Below are positions 36,275-46,955 of a stretch of 64,000 nucleotides of DNA, one piece after another. Source of the DNA: Deinococcus taeanensis (GTDB lineage Bacteria > Deinococcota > Deinococci > Deinococcales > Deinococcaceae). Positions within the stretch are counted from its first letter, which is position 1. Every line of letters starts with the position of its first letter. Both the position numbers and the translations under genes were made by a program. The notes under the pieces were generated by a model, which had not been told where the DNA came from, searched no databases, and worked only from the letters and a program-made list of their open reading frames with translations. Location of the stretch: positions 310,001 to 374,000 of the forward strand of contig NZ_CP083459.1 in the NCBI RefSeq assembly GCF_020229735.1, in the 5' to 3' direction.

Positions 36275-38185
36275 TCAGTCTGAGGCCGCTGCGCGGCGTT
36301 GTTCCAGCTCCAGGCGGGCGTCCCGCTGCATCCAGGCTTCGGCGGCCTGCGCATCCAGCGGCCTGGAGAAATGAAATCCCTGCGCGAGGTCACAGCCCGC
36401 CTCGCGCAGCCACGCCCACTGCTCAGCGGTCTCTACCCCTTCAGCAACGACATGCATGCCCAGCGCACGGGCCATGCCCAGAATGGCGCGCACCAGTTCC
36501 TCACCGGCGTCCGCATGCCCGATGCGCGTCGTGAAGGACCGGTCGATTTTCAGGGCAGATGCCGAGAGGCGCTGCACGTACGCCAGACTTGAGTAGCCGG
36601 TGCCGAAGTCATCAATGTGCAGGTGCACGCCCAGCGAGCGCAGGGCCGTCAGGTTGGCGCTGACGGTGGGGGTGTGCTCCAGCATCAGGCTTTCGGTGAT
36701 CTCCACGTGTACGAGTTCAGGGGTGACGCCCGTGTCCTCCAGGACCTCCTGGATGAACGGCGCGAAGTCAGGACGCAGGAACTGGCGGGCGCTGGCGTTC
36801 ACGCTCAGGGTCAGCGGGGTGAGCAGGACGCCACGTTCGTGCCACGCACGGAACTGTTCGCACGCCTGCCTGAACACGTGACGGTCCAGGTCGATGATCA
36901 GGCCGCTGTCCTCGGCCGCGGGAATAAACACTGCCGGGCTGATGGGCCCGCGCTCGGGGTGGGTCCAGCGCGCCAGGGCCTCGAAGCCGTACAGGCGACC
37001 GTCGTGGACGCGCACGAGCGGCTGGAAGTGCGGATGAATACAGCCGTCCCGCAGGGCCTGCCACAGCTCCTCCTCCATGGTGGTGCGGGCGAGCAGGGCC
37101 GTGTGCATGCCGGTTTCGAACACTTCCACCTTGTCCTGCGTGCGCTGTTTTGCGCGGTTCATGGCGATGTCCGCGTCGCGCAGCACAGCGTCGACAGCGT
37201 CATACTGTCCGTGCAGCAGGACCACGCCGACACTGACCTGCACGGGCCATTCACGGCCCTGCACGACCACCGGCCGCTCGACCGCCTGGCGGACACGCTG
37301 GGTCACCGCCAGGGCCGCGTCCTGCGTGTCGATTCCCTCGATCAGCAGACCAAACTCGTCCCCGCCGAGGCGGCTGATGACGTCCGGCGCACGCAGTTCA
37401 CTGGCCAGGCGGGCCGCCAGCTGCCGGAGGAGGTCGTCGCCGGCGCCGTGTCCGAAGGTGTCGTTGAGCTGCTTGAAGCGGTCGCAGTCGAGCAGCACCA
37501 CCGCCGCGCGGCGCCGCTGGGGCTCCAGCAGAAGCTGGAGTCGCTGCTGGAACAGGGCGCGGTTGCCCAGCCCGGTCAGCGGGTCACACAGTGCGTCCCG
37601 CCGCGCCTGCAGACTGATCTGCGCCAGCTCCTGGGTCCGTTCGCGGATCCGGCGTTCCAGAGCTTCGCGGTGCGCCCGCTCGGTGTCCAGTTGACGCACC
37701 ATGTCACTGCGCAACCGAATCTGCCTGACCACCAGGTCCGCGAGACGCCGGAGGATCTCCGCTTCGGCCTTCGTCAGGCCCGCCCGGGGCTGCGTGTCAA
37801 GCACGCAGAGGGTGCCGATCGTCAAGCCATCCTCGATGGTCAGGGGAGCACCGGCGTAGAACCGGAGGTGTGGGGCGCCGGTGACCAGCGGGGTCTCCCG
37901 GAAGCGGGGGTCCAGCGTGGCATCCGGCACGACGAGCAGCGTCTCGCTGTGCAGGGCGTGCGCACAGAGCGACGCACTGCGGTCTGACTGCGCCATGTTC
38001 AGGCCGATGTTCGCTTTGAACCACTGCCGGTCTTCGTCCACCAGGCTGACCAGCGCCATGGGCGCCTGCAACGCCACGGCGGCCAGTGCAGCCAGATCGT
38101 CGAATTCCTGTTCGGGCAGTGTGTCCAGCAGCTGGAGGCGGTGAAGCAGAGCCAGACGTTCAGTTTCGTTCGCAGGTAAGGTCAT
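36275..38185 (-). CDS. GAF-GGDEF-EAL protein
   Basis: A 636-residue cytoplasmic protein. An N-terminal GAF domain (residues 20-165) of the type found in short GAF-GGDEF proteins ([20 protein letters not shown]) binds an unknown small ligand. A coiled coil (165-205) leads to GGDEF (RLGGDEF at 274-278, preceded by RAPD, an intact inhibitory site) and then EAL (FEALARW, EAL at 402-404, with [10 protein letters not shown]). Both catalytic signatures are intact, so it can in principle make and cleave cyclic-di-GMP. It is the first of the five cyclic-di-GMP genes in a row. Confidence 0.9.
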   Translation of the reverse strand: MTLPANETERLALLHRLQLLDTLPEQEFDDLAALAAVALQAPMALVSLVDEDRQWFKANIGLNMAQSDRSASLCAHALHSETLLVVPDATLDPRFRETPLVTGAPHLRFYAGAPLTIEDGLTIGTLCVLDTQPRAGLTKAEAEILRRLADLVVRQIRLRSDMVRQLDTERAHREALERRIRERTQELAQISLQARRDALCDPLTGLGNRALFQQRLQLLLEPQRRRAAVVLLDCDRFKQLNDTFGHGAGDDLLRQLAARLASELRAPDVISRLGGDEFGLLIEGIDTQDAALAVTQRVRQAVERPVVVQGREWPVQVSVGVVLLHGQYDAVDAVLRDADIAMNRAKQRTQDKVEVFETGMHTALLARTTMEEELWQALRDGCIHPHFQPLVRVHDGRLYGFEALARWTHPERGPISPAVFIPAAEDSGLIIDLDRHVFRQACEQFRAWHERGVLLTPLTLSVNASARQFLRPDFAPFIQEVLEDTGVTPELVHVEITESLMLEHTPTVSANLTALRSLGVHLHIDDFGTGYSSLAYVQRLSASALKIDRSFTTRIGHADAGEELVRAILGMARALGMHVVAEGVETAEQWAWLREAGCDLAQGFHFSRPLDAQAAEAWMQRDARLELEQRRAAASD

Positions 38186-38343
38186 GAGTCAGTCCGCAGG
38201 GTGGGAGCAGGGGCAGAGTACGGCGTGGGGTCTTTCCACGCTGTCACATCACCTGCTGATTGGCAGGTCGAGGCGCCCGGTGATGTGTTGCTCAGCAGGT
38301 TGGGGCGGGGAGGCATGCAGGGGTGGCCGTGTTCCATCATCAC

Positions 38344-39894
38344 TTACCCGGCATGGCAGGCTTGCGGCGTGGCCACCCGGACGGTGTTTCGTCCCGCGGC
38401 TTTCGCCGCGTACAGCGCCTGGTCGGCCGAGTGCAGCGTCGCTTTCAGGTCCTCCTGGACGCCCAGCGCGGCCACCCCGAAACTCGCCGTGACCCGCAGT
38501 TCCGGCGAGATTCCCGGCCACTCCAGCTCAGCCAGCGTCTGACCGAGCCGCTCGCAGGCCCGCCGCCCCGCGTCCAGGGGAACGCCGGTCAGGATCACCA
38601 CGAACTCTTCCCCGCCAAAGCGCGCCACGCAGTCCACGTCACGGATTCCGGCGCTCAGGGTCTGCGCGACCCGGGTGAGCACCGCGTCACCGGCCGCGTG
38701 ACCGTAACTGTCGTTGATCCGCTTGAAGTGATCGAGGTCCAGCAGGGCCACGGTACTGGTGCGGCCCTGCTGCGCCTGGGCATGCAGCGCGGCCAGCACC
38801 TGCATGGCGTGGGCGCGGTTGGGAGCGCCCGTGAGATGGTCACGCAGCGCCGCTTCCGCGAAGGCCGAGGCGCGCACCTCCGCGTCACGGGCCTGCTGCT
38901 CGATCTGCCCCAGCAGAGCTCGCTGCTGGTAGAACTCACGGTACAGGCTCTGCACGCGGCGGGTGGCTTCCTTCTGCACCTTGTACGCCTGCTCGTGCTG
39001 GTCCAGGTGAGCGTACGCCTCGGCCAACAGTTCCCGCGTGCTGGTCGCGAACAGGTCGTGCCGCGCCTCTTCGAACAGCGCGATGGCCTGGCGGGCATCA
39101 GCTTCCACGGTCGTCCACGCCCCCCACGCCTCATAGACGCGCGCGCGGTCCAGCAGGGCCCGGCCGTGCAGCAGCGCGCCGCCCATCTGCCGCGCCAGCA
39201 GCACCCGTTCGTCCGCCAGCTGGGCGGCGCGGTCAACCTGTCCGTGCATCAACGCCGCTGTCGTCAGTCCTTCCAGAAGTTCCAGGGTGCGCAGCGGCTG
39301 GGTGAGTTGAGGCCGGTCGGCGTTCCAGGCCTCCAGCAGCGCCAGCGACACGCTCAGTTGTGCCTCCATCTGGGGCGGAAGCGCCAGGCCCTGACGGCAG
39401 ACTCTGGTCGCACTGACGACATAATTGATGTGGAGCGCTTCCATGAGTGCGGTGTCAAGGCCGTCCAGGTGGGATCCGCCGAACAGGGTCTGCAGGCGGG
39501 TCACGGCCGCCAGGTACTGCCCGCGTTCCATCTCATAGTGAGAGGCGTTCACAGCGACAAGCACCACGCCGCGGTGATCGCCGGCAGTACGCGCGAGGCC
39601 ATCCGCCTGCGCGAACTGGGTCTCAGCGCCCAGGTCATCGAAAGCCTCGGCCTGCACCAGCGCGAGTGCCACGTGCGCCTTGACCCTCAGCGGTGCGTCT
39701 CCCACCGCACGCGCCAGGTTCAGGCAGGACAGGGCGTGCGTCATGGCCACAGCCGTGTCGCCCAGGTCCAGCGCCGCGTACACCGCTTCGCGGTGCAGCA
39801 GAGCCAGATCTGCCGGGCTGGCGTCTGTACTGGCAATCCTCGCCAGAACATCCTGCAGAGCTCCCTGCAGGAGAGAGGAGGGATCAGAGGTCAA
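38344..39894 (-). CDS. TPR-like/GGDEF diguanylate cyclase
   Basis: A 516-residue cytoplasmic protein. About 330 residues of helix pairs (for example HREAVYAALDLGDTAVAMTH and GRALLDRARVYEAWGAWTTV) look like degenerate tetratricopeptide repeats, followed by a coiled coil and a GGDEF domain with GGEEF at 427-431. RDVD five residues before it is a canonical inhibitory site. The frame is open upstream to an ATG at 40131, but those 79 codons are Cys/Arg-rich and non-coding-like. The TTG at 39894, seven bases after GGAAG, gives the likely start. The helical repeat domain presumably docks a partner protein. Confidence 0.8.
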   Translation of the reverse strand: MTSDPSSLLQGALQDVLARIASTDASPADLALLHREAVYAALDLGDTAVAMTHALSCLNLARAVGDAPLRVKAHVALALVQAEAFDDLGAETQFAQADGLARTAGDHRGVVLVAVNASHYEMERGQYLAAVTRLQTLFGGSHLDGLDTALMEALHINYVVSATRVCRQGLALPPQMEAQLSVSLALLEAWNADRPQLTQPLRTLELLEGLTTAALMHGQVDRAAQLADERVLLARQMGGALLHGRALLDRARVYEAWGAWTTVEADARQAIALFEEARHDLFATSTRELLAEAYAHLDQHEQAYKVQKEATRRVQSLYREFYQQRALLGQIEQQARDAEVRASAFAEAALRDHLTGAPNRAHAMQVLAALHAQAQQGRTSTVALLDLDHFKRINDSYGHAAGDAVLTRVAQTLSAGIRDVDCVARFGGEEFVVILTGVPLDAGRRACERLGQTLAELEWPGISPELRVTASFGVAALGVQEDLKATLHSADQALYAAKAAGRNTVRVATPQACHAG

Positions 39895-40649
39895 GAGACA
39901 CTTCCGGCCGGCCGTCCGTGCCCGGCGCCCCGTGAACGACAGGACGCAGAGCGCACAACCGTGGCGTGACTCCAATGCGTTCCTCCATGACCTCACCTGT
40001 TCGCATCCTGCTGAACACCGTAGGGCGCCGCGTCTGACAAGGCTCTGAATCGCCAGAAGGATAAGGCGGGACTCCGTGCAGGTGTGAGGGTGACCTTCCA
40101 CCCACCCGGTGAGGTGGAGAGTGGAGCACATCGGGTGTTCAGTTCGTCAACACTCCTGTCAGAGCGACCGGCGGAAAGGGGCAGGTGTCCGGCGCTCCTC
40201 CTGCCGGAGGTTCTCGCCGCCCGGCTGGCAGACCTCACGTTGCTCAACCTGCCGGACCCCGCCGTGGCTGGTCCCGACGCGGGAGGCCGGCCTCTGGCCG
40301 TGAACAACCTTCAGCCCCACCCGGCTGACCAGAACGGGACTTAGGGTTGCAGGCACGGGGTGGAGGTGACTTTCCCACAGGCAGGTGAAGCCAGAGTCGG
40401 CCTGCAGGGCCAGCGAACTGCCCAGGGCCTGCGCCGCGGACCAGCTGGGAACTACCGGCAACTCCCTTCAGGGCGGGCGCCCGCTCAGACCGTGAGGTTT
40501 CATGCCAGGCGCTGAGAGGGGGGACATGCCCGGGGCCATCGGCGGAGGCCACAGAATGCAGGTCCCTCGAAGGGCACAGACCAGGCAAGGGAAGGTCAGT
40601 GAGGACCTGGGCTGCCGCAGGCACGAAGGCCTGAGCCGCCTCAGTCTGT
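39895..40649. other. Gene-poor region upstream of the TPR-GGDEF gene
   Basis: No supported gene was found here. The large minus-strand frame at 40244-40888 has no recognisable features and is mostly Arg/Pro/Gly-rich. Confidence 0.4.
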
Positions 40650-41153
40650 TCAGGAACCTGCTTTGAACAAACGAAGCAGGACAGCAGAACTGGAGATTGA
40701 CCACCTAACGTTCCTGCGCGGGCGACCGTTCCCCCCCCGTGTCCATGGCGCGCCGCAGAACCCTGGGCTTTCAGGCGAACTCCCGCACAGCAAAAGGCCC
40801 TGGGCTCTTGAGGCACGGTCATCAGGCCCACACTCGACAGACATACTCCTGGCAGCCTCGCGTGCCGTCGCCCTGTCGTGCGCCCCACGGGCCTTCTGGG
40901 CGGCCTTCAGGAGGCGCTCGCCTTCCTGGACGGAGGGTGGCACCGGACGTTCCTGAATCCGGAGGCTGATACCCCGCCCGCGCAACCTGCCGTGCACCAG
41001 CTGGGACGTGACATTCAGAAAGCCATGCGCGAACGTGGCCCTGAGCGTGGAGGCTCGCCCGTTGTCTTACCGGTCGGCGGGATCCACAACGCCCTGGAGA
41101 AGCAATCTCGGCGTGTCGACCAGGATGAGGCACTTACCATCGGTGTCCGTCAT
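40650..41153 (-). pseudogene. Interrupted hypothetical gene
   Basis: A minus-strand frame starting at ATG 41153 reads MTDTDGKCLILVDTPRLLLQ, then GVVDPADR, and hits a TAA at 41067-41069. The same frame then continues with coding-like sequence: STLRATFAHGFLNVTSQLVH, GRLRGRGISLRIQER, and EGERLLKAAQKARGAHDRAT. Composition and codon ends fit a real gene broken by a single stop. The tail beyond about 40860 loses coding character. It lies 20 bases behind the Cys-rich gene at 41383, as an operon partner would. The family is unknown; a readthrough or a restart after the stop is possible. Confidence 0.3.
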
Positions 41154-41173
41154 GACGATCAAATCAGCGGACC

Positions 41174-41383
41174 TCAGTGACTTCCGTCTTTTTCGCCGTC
41201 TGACTGGCCGCGCTGCCTCCTGTGAGTCGCGCATCCCCAGTCGTGATGCAAGGCATAGACCGTGATGCAGCGCGGGCAAACGGAGGGGAAGCAATCGCCA
41301 CACAGCCTGTCCTCAAGCCATCCAGCGTAAGGTTCACGGGCACACGTGCGAAATGAATGCGCCTGCACCTGGTCTGCCCGCAA
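41174..41383 (-). CDS. Small cysteine-rich, zinc-finger-like protein
   Basis: A 69-residue protein that I do not recognise. It contains LCGDC (28-31) and CPRC (36-39), a CxxC-4-CxxC zinc-ribbon-like arrangement, with additional Cys at 14 and 51 and a His-rich HHDWGCATH that could complete a second metal site. The tail is charged. The TTG start at 41383 follows immediately after an in-frame stop and has no strong ribosome-binding site, so the true start is uncertain. It sits just upstream of the interrupted gene at 41153. Coding is supported by the regular Cys spacing rather than by homology. Confidence 0.4.
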   Translation of the reverse strand: MRADQVQAHSFRTCAREPYAGWLEDRLCGDCFPSVCPRCITVYALHHDWGCATHRRQRGQSDGEKDGSH

Positions 41384-41593
41384 TCAGGCAACAATGGGCA
41401 GGGAGTGCCAGGCCGTCCCTGCTCAGGGAGCGTCAAGCGGTCGGCCGTGTCCGGCGCGCCTCACAGGCGAATGAAAAGTGCGTCCAGAACCGTATTCAGG
41501 CGCGAACACATGCACTTGAGTGAAGGATCATGGTCATTTCAGGTTGTGCCCCCGGGTAAGTGCCCTGTCAGAGGCAGGCCGCTAGGCTGAGGC

Positions 41594-43114
41594 GTGTCCG
41601 GTGCTCCCCTCCCTCACGAAGAATCCCGCCGCCTCCTTGACCTGGCGCGGTACCAGATTCTTGACAGTGCTCCGGAGGTCGATTTTGACCGGATAACCCG
41701 CCTTGCCGCCAGGGTCCTGAACGTCCCGGTGGCCGTCCTGAACCTGATTGATCAGCACCGGCAGTGGGGCAAAGCGGTCTTTGGCCTGGACGACTCGACC
41801 GCGCCCCGGGCCGACTCCTTCTGCGCCTGGACGATCCTGGGGGATGACCCATTCGTCGTTGACAGCGCCCCGCACGATCCCCGCTTCCAGAACAACCCCA
41901 TGGTCACGGGGACGCCACACATTCACATGTACGCGGGTGTTCCCCTGATCACCCCGGCCGGGCACCGGATCGGCTCTCTGTGCGTTACCGACTCCGAACC
42001 TCATCCTCTGGCACCGGAGGATGTGCAGGCGCTCTCTGATCTCGCGGCGCTTGCCATGCAGACGCTGGAACTGCGCCGGCAGACCCTGGAGGCGCAGCAG
42101 AATATGGTGGCGCAGCAGCAGGAAGCCCTGGAACTGCGCCGCACCCTGGACCAGGCGCGCATTCTCGATGCGGTCAACCGTCTCGTGGAGCTCGACTTTG
42201 ATCCTGTGGCGGCGCCCCTGGCCGCTGCGAGCCTGTTGAGTGAAGCGCTGGAGACGGACTACACCGCCCTGTTGCACTGGACGGGTGACACGTACCGGGT
42301 AGAGGGGGCACACCACCGGCCCGGCGCCCCAGCAGAACTCCTGGCTTTGAAGGGGGGCCTCCCGGCCCTGGGCGGAGTCTCAGCGACCCTGCGTGATCTG
42401 AAGGGGCCGTTGTCACTCAACCGGTATGCCAGTCATCCCGCGGCCATCCCGGAGTTGGTGACCCTGGGGGTCACGCAGGTCACCTGGATGCCCCTTGGTC
42501 AAACGTCGTCGGGGCCCTTGTTGCTCATGACGTTGAGGCTGCGGGACAATCCTGTGACGGCGTGGCGCCCAGGGGATCAGGCGCTGCTCGCGGCGGTCGG
42601 CCGGACCATTCGCTACGCGGTGGAACGGCACACGGCGCTGCAAGTGGTCCGGAGGGAAGCGAGGCGCGACGCGCTGACCGGCCTGTACAACCGCCGGGCC
42701 TTTGAAGAGGACCTGACTGAGCGCGAAGGCGCCGGCGCCGGGTTTACGCTTGCGTTGATTGACCTCGATGGCCTGAAAGGTGTGAATGACTCCGAAGGCC
42801 ACGCCCAGGGTGACCGGCTCCTGCAGGTATTCGGAACGGCACTGGGAACTCAGGGCGCAGAGCACTGCGCGGCCTATCGCTTGGGAGGGGATGAGTTTGC
42901 GCTCCTGCTGCCTGAACAGAGCGAGGACGAACTGCTCAGATGGGTGCACGTGGCCATAGGGGCGGCGCGTCGGGTGAGCTTGAGGCACACGGGGGCGAGT
43001 ACGGGGGTCGCGCACTCGCATGAAGCCCGGGGGCAGGCGCTGGTGGCCCTGGCCGACGGGCGCATGTATGAGGCCAAGCGGCGCAAGGTCAGAGAAGCCC
43101 AGAATATTCGCTAA
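41594..43114 (+). CDS. GAF-GAF-GGDEF diguanylate cyclase
   Basis: A 506-residue cytoplasmic protein. The first GAF domain (about 20-165) is of the same type as in the protein at 36275 (VAVLNLIDQHRQWGKAVFGL, then NPMVTGTPHIHMYAGVPLIT). A second GAF lies near 195-345, and the GGDEF domain has RLGGDEF intact at 431-435. The inhibitory-site position reads AEHC instead of RxxD, so it should lack the usual product inhibition. The linker between the GAFs is a Gln/Glu coiled coil. It uses a GTG start. It is divergent from the leftward cyclic-di-GMP genes and convergent with the HD-GYP gene. Confidence 0.85.
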   Translation: MSGAPLPHEESRRLLDLARYQILDSAPEVDFDRITRLAARVLNVPVAVLNLIDQHRQWGKAVFGLDDSTAPRADSFCAWTILGDDPFVVDSAPHDPRFQNNPMVTGTPHIHMYAGVPLITPAGHRIGSLCVTDSEPHPLAPEDVQALSDLAALAMQTLELRRQTLEAQQNMVAQQQEALELRRTLDQARILDAVNRLVELDFDPVAAPLAAASLLSEALETDYTALLHWTGDTYRVEGAHHRPGAPAELLALKGGLPALGGVSATLRDLKGPLSLNRYASHPAAIPELVTLGVTQVTWMPLGQTSSGPLLLMTLRLRDNPVTAWRPGDQALLAAVGRTIRYAVERHTALQVVRREARRDALTGLYNRRAFEEDLTEREGAGAGFTLALIDLDGLKGVNDSEGHAQGDRLLQVFGTALGTQGAEHCAAYRLGGDEFALLLPEQSEDELLRWVHVAIGAARRVSLRHTGASTGVAHSHEARGQALVALADGRMYEAKRRKVREAQNIR

Positions 43115-43834
43115 GGCCTGAACACTGCCCGCTGACACGCCCCCGACCACCGCCGGACCGGGCCTTTCCGGAGGTGAAGGAGGACCAGTCGTAGAGGGTG
43201 TGCGGCCAGCGCGAAGATTCAAACCGTGGCAGAGACGGTCCTCCTGCCGGGGCGGCGGCTGGGCGTAACGGTGACAGGGGAGGACGCGCGGACGGAAGAC
43301 CAGTGCGCGCACTTCCGGAAGCTGGCGACAGGGAACTACTAACCATCCTGTGCCGCTGCCCGGTTGCTTTCAGGCGTCTGCGGGGTCACCCCGGAACTGA
43401 AGCTGGAGACGCGCCTGGAAGGCAGGTTGACCGGCCGTAAAGAAGGACTCACCCGTTAGGCGCGTCCGGGGATCCAGGGGCAACTCACACCTGTGCCCCC
43501 GTGTGCGCGGATCGGTGGCGCCGGCTGGGTATCATCTCAGGCAAGTCAGGGGTCCACCTTCCGCTTTGACGGAGGCCCACGAGCAGGTCCGGAACGGCGC
43601 ACATGATCCGAAAAACGTGCCCATCGTGAAGTTCGGCAGGACAGCGCTTTTCAGCAGTCTGCCGCTGCTCTCTTCAAAGTCCCGCTCGGTCCAGCCTCCA
43701 AACCGGTATGAAGATCGAGCTCACGGTTTGCACAGCCGCACAGAGCCTCTGGTGACTGTGCCAAGCGACAGCGATCTGAAGATTGCTCACCTTTCTGCCA
43801 CATGAAATCAAGGGCACGGGCCTAAGCTGAAGTC
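43115..43834. other. Gene-poor region
   Basis: This region of 720 bases lies between the GAF-GGDEF gene and a small frame at 43835. Frames such as 43503-43805 lack motifs and a ribosome-binding site. No hairpin with T-run was noticed. Confidence 0.4.
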
Positions 43835-44017
43835 ATGGCCGACTACATCATGAAGAGTGGGCGTCACCAGCGAATCCTGGAATGGGACGAAGTGGAGCTT
43901 CCAGCCGCTGCGCCGGCCGTGCAGGAAAAAGGACGTCCGCCGCAGGAGTCGCCCAGGGAGAAGTCCCTGGGTCGCCAGTGGCTTGAGCGCGTCACAGGCA
44001 AATCTCGCGGCGGCTGA
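43835..44017 (+). CDS. Small basic hypothetical protein
   Basis: A possible 60-residue protein beginning MADYIMKSGRHQRILEWDEV, with a polar, Pro/Glu-rich middle and a Lys/Arg-rich C-terminus (KSLGRQWLERVTGKSRGG). There is no signal peptide, no known domain and no strong ribosome-binding site. Codon ends look coding-like. It is convergent with the HD-GYP gene. Confidence 0.4.
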   Translation: MADYIMKSGRHQRILEWDEVELPAAAPAVQEKGRPPQESPREKSLGRQWLERVTGKSRGG

Positions 44018-44201
44018 GCCCGGACCTTCAGAACCTCAGGGCAACCGGGTGCCTCACCAAGAAACACCTATCTGCGGTGTCTGTGCCTGAACCTCGCGTG
44101 GGGGATGGGAGCTGGCTTCTCCCGCCACTGCCATGCGACCTGATGGTCCGCAAAGACTTTCCCTGCCGGGTAGGGCATGCCCATCTCACCGTCGCCTTCG
44201 C

Positions 44202-46955
44202 TCAGGAGGCGAAGCGGGTGGACAGCATCTCCCGCATCAGGCGCACGAAGACCTCAGCGACCTGCGGGTCGAAGTGGGTGCCGCCCGTGCGTTCAATCTC
44301 CGCCAGTGCCTCCTGGGGTGACCAGGCCCGCTTGTAGGGCCGTTCGGTCGTCAGTGCGTCGTACACATCCACCACGGCGAAGATCCGGGCACACAGTGGA
44401 ATGTCGGTGCCTGACAGACCTGCGGGGTACCCGCTGCCATTCCATTTCTCGTGGTGGTGAAGCACCAGTTCCAGCGTGACCGGCGGGAGCGTCGGAATGG
44501 ACGCGAGCATCTCGTACCCGATGATGGGATGACGTTTGATGACGTCAAATTCCTCGTCGGTGAGCTTCCCGGGCTTGAGGAGGATGGCGTCGGGGATGGC
44601 GACCTTGCCGGTGTCGTGCAGGTACGCTCCCCAGCGCAGGGCGTCCTGGTCGATGTCCTTGATGTCCAGAGCTGCCGAGAGCTTCAGGGTCAGGTCGACC
44701 ACCCGGTCCGTGTGTCCTTTCGTTTCATAATCGCGGTACTCGAGGGCCAGGCCGAGCGCCCGCAGCGTTTCTTCACGAGAGGTGTTGAGCTGGGCCAGGT
44801 GATACAGCCGGTCCAGTGCGTGGCTGAGCCGTGCGGCGACCCCATTAAGCAACTGGCGCGACTCGGCGGAGATGACGGTGTCGTGATCGGTGCCAAAGGC
44901 CAGCACGTGGGCCAGTTGCCCATGCCTGGTGATCGGCAGCAGTGCCAGGGTTGTCCATGACGACCGGGGCAGGCTTTCCGGAGGTTCCAGAATGCTCTGG
45001 TCTGCTTCCACAAAGAACGGCTGGTGCCGGCCCAACACCCGCTGCAGGACGGGCGCAAAAGGAAAGGCCCGCAGTTCCTGGACGTCGTGAGAGGTCCACA
45101 TGCAGGGCGAGCCGACCTGCGGGCCAAGCGACGGTGTCTCTCCAGTGAAATTGAAGGCCTGAGCGTACTCGAAACCCGTCAGCCGCAGGCTCTGCTCCAA
45201 CGCCTCAAGGACCAGGGCGTCTGGCGAGTCCAGGGTTTCCAGGGACGTGGAGAAGTCCAGCAGGTTCCGGTAGCGGTGCACCTGCGCCTGAAGTTCAAGT
45301 TCGGCCGCCTTGCGCTGCTCAATGTTCCGCATGGTGCCCTGAAAGGACGTGATCCGCCCGGCTTCATCCCGCACGGCTTTGAACGAGGACTCCACCCAGA
45401 CGTACTCGCCGTCTTTGCGTTGTACCCGGTACTCCTGGCGTTCCTGCTCGAATTCGTGGGTGAAGCGGCGCGAGAAGGCGTGCTGGAGGCGCGGCAGATC
45501 AAGTTCATGAACGAAGCGCAGAGGGTCAGGGTGCAGCAGTTCGGCTGGCTCGTAGCCCAGCAGGTCCCGGGACGAGGGAGACGCGTACGTCACCGTACCG
45601 TCGAGGTCGTATTGGCACACCAGATCAGTGGCGTTCTGGGCCAGCAGACGGAAGTTCCGTTCACTCTCCTCCAGGGCACGCAGGGCTTCACGGTGGGCTT
45701 CGTCCGCCTGGATCCGGGCAGTAACGTCGCGGGAATTGACGAACACCCGCTGAACGGCGTCCCCGTGCCTGAAATTCACGGCAATGGCTTCCAGCCACAC
45801 CCAGTGGCCCTCACGGTGCCGGAAACGGAAGGTCACCGTCACTGACTCCTGCTGGGTGGACAGCTGGGTCAGGCTGTGCCAGACCGCGGGGTGATCGTCC
45901 GGGTGAATCAGCCCAAGTGCCTGCTGTCCGACCAGTTCATTGGGAGCGTACCCCAGGATGCCAGTAATGGACCCACTTTCGTACTGGATGACGGCGTGCT
46001 CGTCGAGCAGCGTGATGATGTCAGAGCTGTGACGGGTGACGGCCGCGTGCCAGCGCTGCTGATGAAGGAGCTCCTGTTGCAGGTGAACGCGTTCAAGCGC
46101 TGCGGCGCCCTGGTCGGCCACCATCTGCAGGAAAGTGCAGTCCTCTGGCGTGAACGTCCGGTCGCAGGAGACTGTCAGCGCGCCGGTCACGCGTTCCCCG
46201 ATCACGAGAGGCAGGACCGCCGCATTCTGGTTCCTGCGGGCGGGCGCCTCCTGCAGCTGGGGAAGGAGGGGGTGAAGGGTATTCTTCTCAAGAAAGAGAG
46301 CACGGTTGTCACAGACAGCGTCGGTGATGGGCGTTTCGAGACTGAGTGAGAGCGACGTCGCGGGTGGGGCCGCTTCCTGCGTGCAACCGATGTGACCGAT
46401 CAGGTGCAGGCGCTTGGCGTCTGCATCAAGCTGGTGGAGACTTCCGGCCGAGGCGCGTGTGGTCCCGACGGCGGCGTTGAGAACAGCCTGAGCAATTTCG
46501 TGGGGGGTGAGGAGGGCGGGCAGAGCGCGGCCCAGGTGACGAAGAGCGTCCCGGTGGGCGTCCTGGTCGGTGGTCACGGGCGAGAGGTGGAGAAGCGCCG
46601 CGCCGACGTTGGGGTCCTGCAGGAAGTTCGTGGCCCGGCCGCTCAGAAGCCTCCAGGCTCCCTCCGCATCACGGGCCCGGACAGGGGGAATTTCCGATGT
46701 GGCCTGAGAGCGCAGACCGGCGAGGACAGTGACGACCACCGAACGGTCCTCCGGATGAATCCAGTCCAGGACGCCCGGCTCGAGTGCCCTGCCGTGACCG
46801 CCGAGCCACCGGGCGGCGGCCTCGTTGATCGAGCGGACATGCCACTGGTGGTCCAGCAGGAAGCAAAGTTCAGGTGAAGACGCGACAAGGGTGCGCACGA
46901 ATTCAAATCCGGCGGGGAATTCAGAGGGGAGTACCGCTGGGATGAGGTGGGTCAT
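44202..46955 (-). CDS. PAS/GAF-HD-GYP cyclic-di-GMP phosphodiesterase
   Basis: A 917-residue cytoplasmic protein that would hydrolyse cyclic-di-GMP. Order: PAS (20-130), GAF (145-295), PAS (310-425), PAS (430-560), GAF (570-725), HD-GYP (735-910). The catalytic motif LHDTGK is intact (His 780, Asp 781) and the second signature NGSGYPAGL has GYP at 842-844, so it is the active HD-GYP class that can take the molecule to GMP. HTDRVV supplies another metal His upstream. The many sensor domains suggest several inputs. It is the only HD-GYP in a neighbourhood of GGDEF proteins and would oppose them. GGAG lies nine bases before the ATG. Confidence 0.9.
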   Translation of the reverse strand: MTHLIPAVLPSEFPAGFEFVRTLVASSPELCFLLDHQWHVRSINEAAARWLGGHGRALEPGVLDWIHPEDRSVVVTVLAGLRSQATSEIPPVRARDAEGAWRLLSGRATNFLQDPNVGAALLHLSPVTTDQDAHRDALRHLGRALPALLTPHEIAQAVLNAAVGTTRASAGSLHQLDADAKRLHLIGHIGCTQEAAPPATSLSLSLETPITDAVCDNRALFLEKNTLHPLLPQLQEAPARRNQNAAVLPLVIGERVTGALTVSCDRTFTPEDCTFLQMVADQGAAALERVHLQQELLHQQRWHAAVTRHSSDIITLLDEHAVIQYESGSITGILGYAPNELVGQQALGLIHPDDHPAVWHSLTQLSTQQESVTVTFRFRHREGHWVWLEAIAVNFRHGDAVQRVFVNSRDVTARIQADEAHREALRALEESERNFRLLAQNATDLVCQYDLDGTVTYASPSSRDLLGYEPAELLHPDPLRFVHELDLPRLQHAFSRRFTHEFEQERQEYRVQRKDGEYVWVESSFKAVRDEAGRITSFQGTMRNIEQRKAAELELQAQVHRYRNLLDFSTSLETLDSPDALVLEALEQSLRLTGFEYAQAFNFTGETPSLGPQVGSPCMWTSHDVQELRAFPFAPVLQRVLGRHQPFFVEADQSILEPPESLPRSSWTTLALLPITRHGQLAHVLAFGTDHDTVISAESRQLLNGVAARLSHALDRLYHLAQLNTSREETLRALGLALEYRDYETKGHTDRVVDLTLKLSAALDIKDIDQDALRWGAYLHDTGKVAIPDAILLKPGKLTDEEFDVIKRHPIIGYEMLASIPTLPPVTLELVLHHHEKWNGSGYPAGLSGTDIPLCARIFAVVDVYDALTTERPYKRAWSPQEALAEIERTGGTHFDPQVAEVFVRLMREMLSTRFAS

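Noticed and set aside
40244..40888. 214-codon minus-strand open frame
   Set aside because: It has no ribosome-binding site, motif or coding-like composition; kept only as part of a gene-poor region.
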